The notes beneath the pieces were generated by a model that searched no databases, was not told the DNA's origin, and was given only the letters and a program-made list of their open reading frames with translations. A program made the translations under genes and the position numbers. A DNA stretch of 64,000 nt. Origin: Noviherbaspirillum malthae. Its GTDB lineage: Bacteria; Pseudomonadota; Gammaproteobacteria; Burkholderiales; Burkholderiaceae_D. Shown in pieces: positions 59,751 through 64,000 of the stretch (position 1 is the stretch's first letter; each line of letters starts with the position of its first letter). The stretch covers positions 28,722 through 92,721 of the forward strand of contig NZ_JACYXF010000021.1 in the NCBI RefSeq assembly GCF_015352985.1, read 5' to 3'.

Positions 59751-60242
59751 TTATTCTTCCAGTGCGCAGCTGACGCCCTTGGCGTTGAGCACGGCAGGCA
59801 GGATCTTCGGGTCGATGCCGACGAGATAGCCGCGCCGGCCGCCGTTGATGTAGATCTTGTCGAGCGCAAGAATGCTCTCTTCCACGTAGACCGGCATTGC
59901 CTTCCGGGTGCCGAATGGCGAAGTGCCGCCGATGAGATAACCGGAATGCCGGTTCGCCACCTCGGGCTTGCAGGGCTCGACCGACTTGCATCCGATCTGG
60001 CGCGCAAGGTTCTTGGTCGATACCTTGCGGTCCCCGTGCATCAGCACCACCAGCGGCTTGGCCGCCTCGTCCTGCATGATGAGGGTCTTGACGACGTGGT
60101 GCTCGTCGACCCCCAGCTCGCGCGCCGACACCGTCGTGCCGCCATGCTCTTCGTAGGTATAGGGATGTTCGGAAAAGGCGATGCCCTGGCGGCGCAGGAA
60201 TTGCGTCGCGGGGGTTTCGGAAATGTGTTCTTTTTTTGCCAT
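59751..60242 (-). CDS. ybaK: YbaK/EbsC-type Cys-tRNA(Pro) deacylase
   Basis: 163 residues. The YbaK fold is visible: TPATQFLRRQGIAFSEHPY, VVKTLIMQDE, a conserved Lys in DRKVSTKNLAR, and RHSGYLIGGTSPFGTRKAM (the GTSPFG loop). It hydrolyses Cys mischarged on tRNA-Pro. Confidence 0.93.
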   Translation of the reverse strand: MAKKEHISETPATQFLRRQGIAFSEHPYTYEEHGGTTVSARELGVDEHHVVKTLIMQDEAAKPLVVLMHGDRKVSTKNLARQIGCKSVEPCKPEVANRHSGYLIGGTSPFGTRKAMPVYVEESILALDKIYINGGRRGYLVGIDPKILPAVLNAKGVSCALEE

Positions 60243-60582
60243 GGCGGGTAATTAAAATGCGGAGCACATTATGCAGCAACAGGCTGCTTTGCGGTGCAGC
60301 CTGCCAAGCCCTCGTATATGCATCGGACGACTCCCATACGTTCTTCGCCAGGGAAGCCGTGTTCGCCAGCCAGGCATGAATCCGTCTCACTCGAGACCAG
60401 CCGGCCAATTGATCGACATCAACTGTTCACTGTTTGATTCCAAGGTGATTTTGCTGCATTGCCGCACACATGGTAAAACTGGGTCCGGCAATGTTGCCGC
60501 CACAGAACAAAGATTGCCGGCAGGGCTTGAATATCAAGGAAAAAATGTTTTCAGGAAAGAATGATTCATTGCAGAAACGCTT
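60243..60582. other. Intergenic region between ybaK and the phasin gene
   Basis: This stretch is of ordinary composition without a supported gene, hairpin or repeat. A short frame from 60271 does not look coding. Confidence 0.35.
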
Positions 60583-60660
60583 TTTTGTGCATCGCACAAA
60601 ATAGTGCTTGACATGCTCGATTCGTTCTTTAGAATGCGCTTTATTGCAGTGCACAATAAA
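60583..60660 (+). promoter_or_regulatory. Phasin promoter flanked by two dyads
   Basis: TTGACA (60608-60613) and TAGAAT (60630-60635) are 16 bases apart, a good sigma-70 promoter. Upstream is TTTTGTGC-ATC-GCACAAAA (60583-60601). Across the likely start is TTTATTG...CAATAAA with inner TGCA (60640-60660). Both share GTGC/GCAC parts and are candidates for PhaR operators. Confidence 0.65.
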
Positions 60661-60710
60661 CGTGAAGACGTATTGTCAAGCTGATACACCATCTCACCAA
60701 GGAGTTCACC

Positions 60711-61280
60711 ATGTTTACCGTTCCGGAACAGTTTTCCACCGCAGCCAAGGCCAATTTCGAGGCGCAACTCGCGCTTTTCACCACACTCACCGGCAAGGCT
60801 TTCGACAGCGTCGAAAAAATCGTCGACCTGAATCTGAATGTCGCCAAGGCTTCGCTCGAAGATTCTTCGATCACCGCCAAGCAGCTTCTGACGGTCAAGG
60901 ATCCGCAGGAATTCTTCTCCCTGACCGCCGCCCAGGCGCAGCCGGCTGCTGCCAAGGCCATCGCTTACGGCCGCCATCTGGCAGGCATCGCGACTGCCAC
61001 TCAGGCTGAATTCGCACGCATCACTGAAGAGCAGATCGCCGAAACCGGCCGCAAGGTATCGGCGCTGGTCGACGACGTGTCGAAGAACGCGCCGGCCGGT
61101 TCGGAAAATGTGGTCGCCCTGTTCAAGAACGCCATCGGCACCGCCAACGCCGGCTACGAGCAGTTCAGCAAGAGCACCAAGCAAGCCGTCGAAGCCATCG
61201 AAGCCAATGTGAACACAGCCGTTTCCCAGTTCTCGCAGGCCGTGGAAAAGACCGCCGCTGCCGGCCGCGCACGCAAGTAA
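60711..61280 (+). CDS. phaP: Phasin (PHA granule protein)
   Basis: 189 residues, typical length. Helical and Ala-rich with the phasin pattern (FSTAAKANFEAQLALFTTLTGKAFDSVEKIVDLN split, LLTVKDPQEFFSLTAAQAQPA, FSKSTKQAVEAIEANVNTA). It coats polyhydroxyalkanoate granules. Ribosome site AAGGAG lies 6 bases before the ATG. Its presence implies PHB storage in this organism. Confidence 0.93.
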   Translation: MFTVPEQFSTAAKANFEAQLALFTTLTGKAFDSVEKIVDLNLNVAKASLEDSSITAKQLLTVKDPQEFFSLTAAQAQPAAAKAIAYGRHLAGIATATQAEFARITEEQIAETGRKVSALVDDVSKNAPAGSENVVALFKNAIGTANAGYEQFSKSTKQAVEAIEANVNTAVSQFSQAVEKTAAAGRARK

Positions 61281-61308
61281 TCTGCGAAGGTTTCAGACTC
61301 ATCAAGAA

Positions 61309-61332
61309 GGGCCGCAATCTGCGGCCCTTTTT
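61309..61332 (+). terminator. Rho-independent terminator of phaP
   Basis: GGGCCGC/GCGGCCC with a 5-base loop and five T, 29 bases after the stop. Confidence 0.9.
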
Positions 61333-61865
61333 CATTTTGCTGCTTCCATCGTCCGGTACGGCGGCTTGCCTCCGCTGCCCTGCATCACCTGGACGATGAT
61401 GCGTTCGACATCGGGCGTCCTGCTCAGCCAGCGTTCGATCGCTTCGGCCTGCCCCTGGCTGGCGACACAGCCTTCCACCCGCACGAATCGGCGCTGCACG
61501 GTCAGCCAGAGGCTGCTGCCGCGAAAGACGTCCTTGTCCTCCCGGCTGCCGATTGCCGCGGCAATCGGTGCGTCGTAACGGTAGGCATTCGGTTCGGTGC
61601 AGGTCCCCGCCATCCAGCAGCTGGTGCCGCGCTCGATGCGGGAATGCGCTTCGGCGTTTCGCTCGGCTTCGGTCATGTAGGGCCCGCGCGCTTGCGGACA
61701 CCCGGGGATGTCATTCGACATGCGAAGGAAGGGATCTTTGAACCAGTTCTGCAGGCGCGCGCCGTCCTCTGCCTTGGCAGGCAGTACGGTAAGCCCCGCA
61801 GTGCCCGCCATGCAGGCAATGACGAACAGGCGGAGGCCGCGAAATCGGTTTGAGCTGAACGGCAA
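61332..61865 (-). CDS. Periplasmic BON-like hypothetical protein
   Basis: 177 residues if it starts at the TTG at 61865; the start is uncertain. A signal peptide is clear (RLFVIACMAGTAGLTVLPAKA). The mature part has four to five Cys and a C-terminal segment like a BON domain (SSLWLTVQRRFVRVEGCVAS ... VERIIVQV). BON proteins bind envelopes or phospholipids. The TTG lies 2 bases after the stop of a tiny membrane peptide gene, which supports coupled translation. Confidence 0.65.
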   Translation of the reverse strand: MPFSSNRFRGLRLFVIACMAGTAGLTVLPAKAEDGARLQNWFKDPFLRMSNDIPGCPQARGPYMTEAERNAEAHSRIERGTSCWMAGTCTEPNAYRYDAPIAAAIGSREDKDVFRGSSLWLTVQRRFVRVEGCVASQGQAEAIERWLSRTPDVERIIVQVMQGSGGKPPYRTMEAAK

Positions 61866-61867
61866 TG

Positions 61868-61948
61868 TTAAAGATGCGACACCATGTATGTCGCCGCAAA
61901 GGTAGCCACCACCAACACAATATAGGAGAGTGTCCGAAAGGTTTCCAT
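61868..61948 (-). CDS. 26-residue single-helix membrane peptide
   Basis: ATG at 61948, TAA at 61868-61870, with GGGG 8 bases upstream of the ATG. The peptide starts METFRTLSYIVLVVATFAAT and is one hydrophobic helix with polar ends. It ends 2 bases before the likely start of the BON-like gene, so it may act as its leader or partner. Unknown family. Too short to judge by codon use. Confidence 0.45.
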   Translation of the reverse strand: METFRTLSYIVLVVATFAATYMVSHL

Positions 61949-62077
61949 GATCGATGCCCCGAAAAAGCCCAGTGGATTCACTGTAGCAATCCGCATTCCA
62001 TGGCAAATTGACGGACAGCAAGGTTTTGCCCGCCCAATTGTGGTTTTCGAGCGGGTCAGAGGGTAATCCCGGGGTGT

Positions 62078-62983
62078 TCAGCCGCGCGGATGATGTTCAG
62101 CATGCAGCTTCTTCAGACGTTCGCGCGCCACATGCGTATAGATTTGCGTGGTCGAGATATCGGCATGCCCCAGCAGCAGCTGGACGACACGCAGGTCCGC
62201 ACCATGATTAAGCAGGTGCGTTGCAAAAGCGTGCCTCAGGGTGTGCGGCGAAAGCGGCGCATTGATCTCGGCTTTCAGCGCATGCTTCTTGATGAGGATC
62301 CAGAACATCTGGCGGGTCATCGCTGCTCCGCGTCCGGTGACGAAGAGGGCGTCATCCGCCTGTCCGTTCAGGATTGCCGGCCGCCCCTCCTTCAGGTAGC
62401 GCTCTATCCATGAGCGCGCCTCGTCGCCGAAAGGCACCAGGCGCGTTTTGGCGCCCTTGCCGGTAACGCGCAGCACGCCCTCGTTCATGCCGAGCTCCAT
62501 GGTCTTGAGCAGGACCAGTTCGGACACGCGCAAGCCGCTGGCATACATCAATTCCAGCATGGTGCGGTCACGCAGGCCCAATGGCGTGTTGACGTCCGGC
62601 GCAGCAAGCAGGGCCTCCACCTGCGCTTCCGACAATACCTTGGGCGTGCGCGGCGGCTGCTTCGCCGATTTCAGTTTCAGGCAGGGATCGACATGAATCC
62701 GGCTCTGCCGCAGCGCCATCTGGTAAAACCGCTTGAGCACCGCAAGCCGCCGGTTGGCCGACGTTGCCTTGGTATCGGCATGGCGCGCCGCGAAATACGC
62801 ATTGATGTCTTCCGCCTGCACCGCGTACAGCAGCTTGCCGTGCTGGCTTTCCAGCCATGCGCTGAACAGCGACATGTCGCGCCGATAGGCATCGAGCGTG
62901 TTCCTGGACAAACCGTCCTCCAGCCAGAGCGTGTCGCAGAATTCATCGATGGCGGTTTGATTGTTCGCCCGCAGATCGCTCAT
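62078..62983 (-). CDS. xerD: Site-specific tyrosine recombinase
   Basis: 301 residues. N-terminal SAM-like domain (AIDEFCDTLWLEDGLSRNTL, DAYRRDMSLFSAWL). Catalytic residues: Arg in YASGLRVSELVLL, HTLRHAFATHLL (His-x-x-Arg), GHADISTTQIYTH (His and Tyr nucleophile). With XerC it resolves chromosome dimers at dif. It overlaps ogt by four bases. Confidence 0.95.
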   Translation of the reverse strand: MSDLRANNQTAIDEFCDTLWLEDGLSRNTLDAYRRDMSLFSAWLESQHGKLLYAVQAEDINAYFAARHADTKATSANRRLAVLKRFYQMALRQSRIHVDPCLKLKSAKQPPRTPKVLSEAQVEALLAAPDVNTPLGLRDRTMLELMYASGLRVSELVLLKTMELGMNEGVLRVTGKGAKTRLVPFGDEARSWIERYLKEGRPAILNGQADDALFVTGRGAAMTRQMFWILIKKHALKAEINAPLSPHTLRHAFATHLLNHGADLRVVQLLLGHADISTTQIYTHVARERLKKLHAEHHPRG

Positions 62984-63480
62984 TGATACGCCTTGATGCC
63001 CTCATGCGCCAGCAGCCAGCGCTTGACGCCCAGATGGAAGCCGGTTTCATCGTCGTGGTTGGAAAAGCCGCCCAGGCCGCCTGAGGCCGTCACCCGGTGG
63101 CAAGGCACCACCAGCGGAAACCAGTTGGCTCCGCAGGCCTGCCCAACCGCGCGCGGCGCGGACCGGATGAGCTTGGCCACCTGGCCATAGGTCAGCACCT
63201 CGCCGCGGGGAATGGCGGAAATCACGCCCCACACCCTGCGCTGGAACTCCGTTCCCACCGGGGCCAATGCGAGATCGAAACGGAAGTCTGGATCCCGCAG
63301 GTATTGCTCGGCTTGCCGGGCCACCTGTTCGGAGAGCGGGTCGGCCGGCGCCTGTTCGTCGAAGCTGGGGGGCAGGTAGACGAGCTCCCGCACCAGACCG
63401 GCCTCGGTCCGGATGCCGATACAGCCCCAGGGCGCTTCGACGATGGCGGAAAACTGCGGATGTCTTTGCGGTGCATTCAT
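62980..63480 (-). CDS. ogt: Methylated-DNA--protein-cysteine methyltransferase
   Basis: 166 residues from the ATG at 63480. The active site is VVPCHRVTASGGLGGFS, the winged-helix part is WGVISAIPRGEVLTYGQVAKL, and AVGQACGANWFPL precedes it. It directly repairs O6-alkylguanine. The stop overlaps the xerD start (ATGA). Confidence 0.94.
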   Translation of the reverse strand: MNAPQRHPQFSAIVEAPWGCIGIRTEAGLVRELVYLPPSFDEQAPADPLSEQVARQAEQYLRDPDFRFDLALAPVGTEFQRRVWGVISAIPRGEVLTYGQVAKLIRSAPRAVGQACGANWFPLVVPCHRVTASGGLGGFSNHDDETGFHLGVKRWLLAHEGIKAYQ

Positions 63481-63566
63481 GCCGTTAGGATAAATCAAAG
63501 CCGCCTTCTTTCGAAGCCTCCGGCGCAGGACGCGCCGTATTTCAGCGCCTGCCGTCGCCTTGCTGC

Positions 63567-63603
63567 AAAAAAAACCGGCGCATTCCTTGCGAAATGCGCC
63601 GGT
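63567..63603 (-). terminator. Rho-independent terminator of the tct gene
   Basis: On the minus strand ACCGGCGCATT/AATGCGCCGGT pairs perfectly around an 8-base loop and is followed by eight T. Confidence 0.9.
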
Positions 63604-63677
63604 CTCTCCGGTCTTGTTGCAGGGAAGGCCGTGTCCGGCCTTCCCCCTGTTCCCGGCTGTACTCTCCTGGTTCGCGC

Positions 63678-64000
63678 TTACTCCTCGAACGCTTCTTCCC
63701 GCTTCTTGCGCAGCGACGGCAGCAGCACCACCGCCAGGGCCAGTGCCGACACCACCAGCATGGTCGCGCTGATCGGACGCTGCAGGAAGACCATCGGATC
63801 GCTGCGCGACAGCAGCAGCGCACGGCGCAGGTACTCTTCCATCATCGGGCCGATGATGAAGCCCAGCAGCATTGGCGCGGCTTCCATTTCCAGCTTGTTG
63901 CAGATGTAGCCGAACAGACCGAACAGCGCCATCATGTAGACATCGAACTCGGAGTTGTTCAGGCTGAACACGCCGATGGCGCAGAACACCAGGATGCCCG
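63678..64000 (-). CDS. tctA: Tripartite tricarboxylate transporter large permease, C-terminal part
   Basis: 107 codons are visible; the gene continues beyond the window. The C-terminal TctA pattern is clear (LFGYICNKLEMEAAPMLLGF, IGPMMEEYLRRALLLSRSD), with hydrophobic helices and a charged tail RKKREEAFEE. TctA forms the large membrane subunit for uptake of citrate-like carboxylates with TctB and a TctC binding protein, whose genes should lie outside. Confidence 0.92.
   Translation of the reverse strand, partial: GILVFCAIGVFSLNNSEFDVYMMALFGLFGYICNKLEMEAAPMLLGFIIGPMMEEYLRRALLLSRSDPMVFLQRPISATMLVVSALALAVVLLPSLRKKREEAFEE

Overview
The window looks like a chromosomal piece of a betaproteobacterium of the order Burkholderiales, most likely Oxalobacteraceae (Herbaspirillum/Noviherbaspirillum/Herminiimonas type). 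This is an inference from gene content and order: an rpsU-yqeY-dnaG-rpoD block followed by a CAU tRNA, a TctA-type carboxylate transporter, a phasin, a PP2C/kinase fusion inside a nitrate locus, and a surface-protein region rich in DUF4214. Nothing here was checked against a database.

Layout. (1) 1-9 kb: an accessory surface-protein region. It holds the C-terminal part of a trypsin-like protease fused to calcium-binding repeats and DUF4214, a winged-helix/transglutaminase-like protein, two small unknown genes (one a free-standing WYL-like protein), an RTX/DUF4214 protein, a DUF4214/FG-GAP lipoprotein and a SPINDLY-type O-GlcNAc transferase homologue. (2) 9-12.4 kb: a 957-residue S-layer-like RTX protein with its own promoter, a long leader and stacked terminators. 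(3) 12.4-18.6 kb: a FecR protein divergent from a CHASE2 adenylate cyclase/outer-membrane barrel operon, then VanZ-like and Crp/Fnr genes. (4) 19-26.3 kb: a polysaccharide ABC-export operon (wzm, wzt, FkbM methyltransferase, triple glycosyltransferase) arranged like the E. coli O8/O9 system. (5) 26.5-33.5 kb: pirin, gluQ, rhlE, a RES/Xre toxin-antitoxin pair, an orphan histidine kinase and an AraC regulator. (6) 33.5-40.6 kb: tRNA, rpoD, dnaG, yqeY, rpsU and a YhiN-like flavoprotein.

(7) 40.7-56.9 kb: a nitrate assimilation locus. It holds cobA (siroheme), ybiB, the nitrate reductase, nirD, nirB, narK, a kinase/phosphatase, nrtD, nrtB, nrtA and a NasT-type ANTAR regulator. I read a coherent control circuit directly from the DNA. 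narK and nirB diverge from two sigma-54 (-24/-12) sites with an NtrC-like dyad between them. nrtABD has a third sigma-54 site whose transcript would begin right at a two-hexaloop ANTAR target RNA followed by an intrinsic terminator. A lower-GC cassette (membrane protein plus a frameshifted lysozyme-like gene) interrupts the locus between narK and the kinase.

(8) 57-64 kb: mostly housekeeping genes (tsaD, mgtC-like, plsY, ybaK, phasin, xerD, ogt, tctA fragment), plus a probable unlisted 26-residue membrane peptide gene coupled to a BON-like periplasmic protein.

The most distinctive signals are the sigma-54/NtrC/ANTAR layout, the Wzm/Wzt-linked FkbM coiled-coil protein as a candidate chain terminator, the DUF4214 domain-shuffling cluster with a repeated terminator family, the homopolymer frameshift in the lysozyme-like gene, and several long perfect palindromes.
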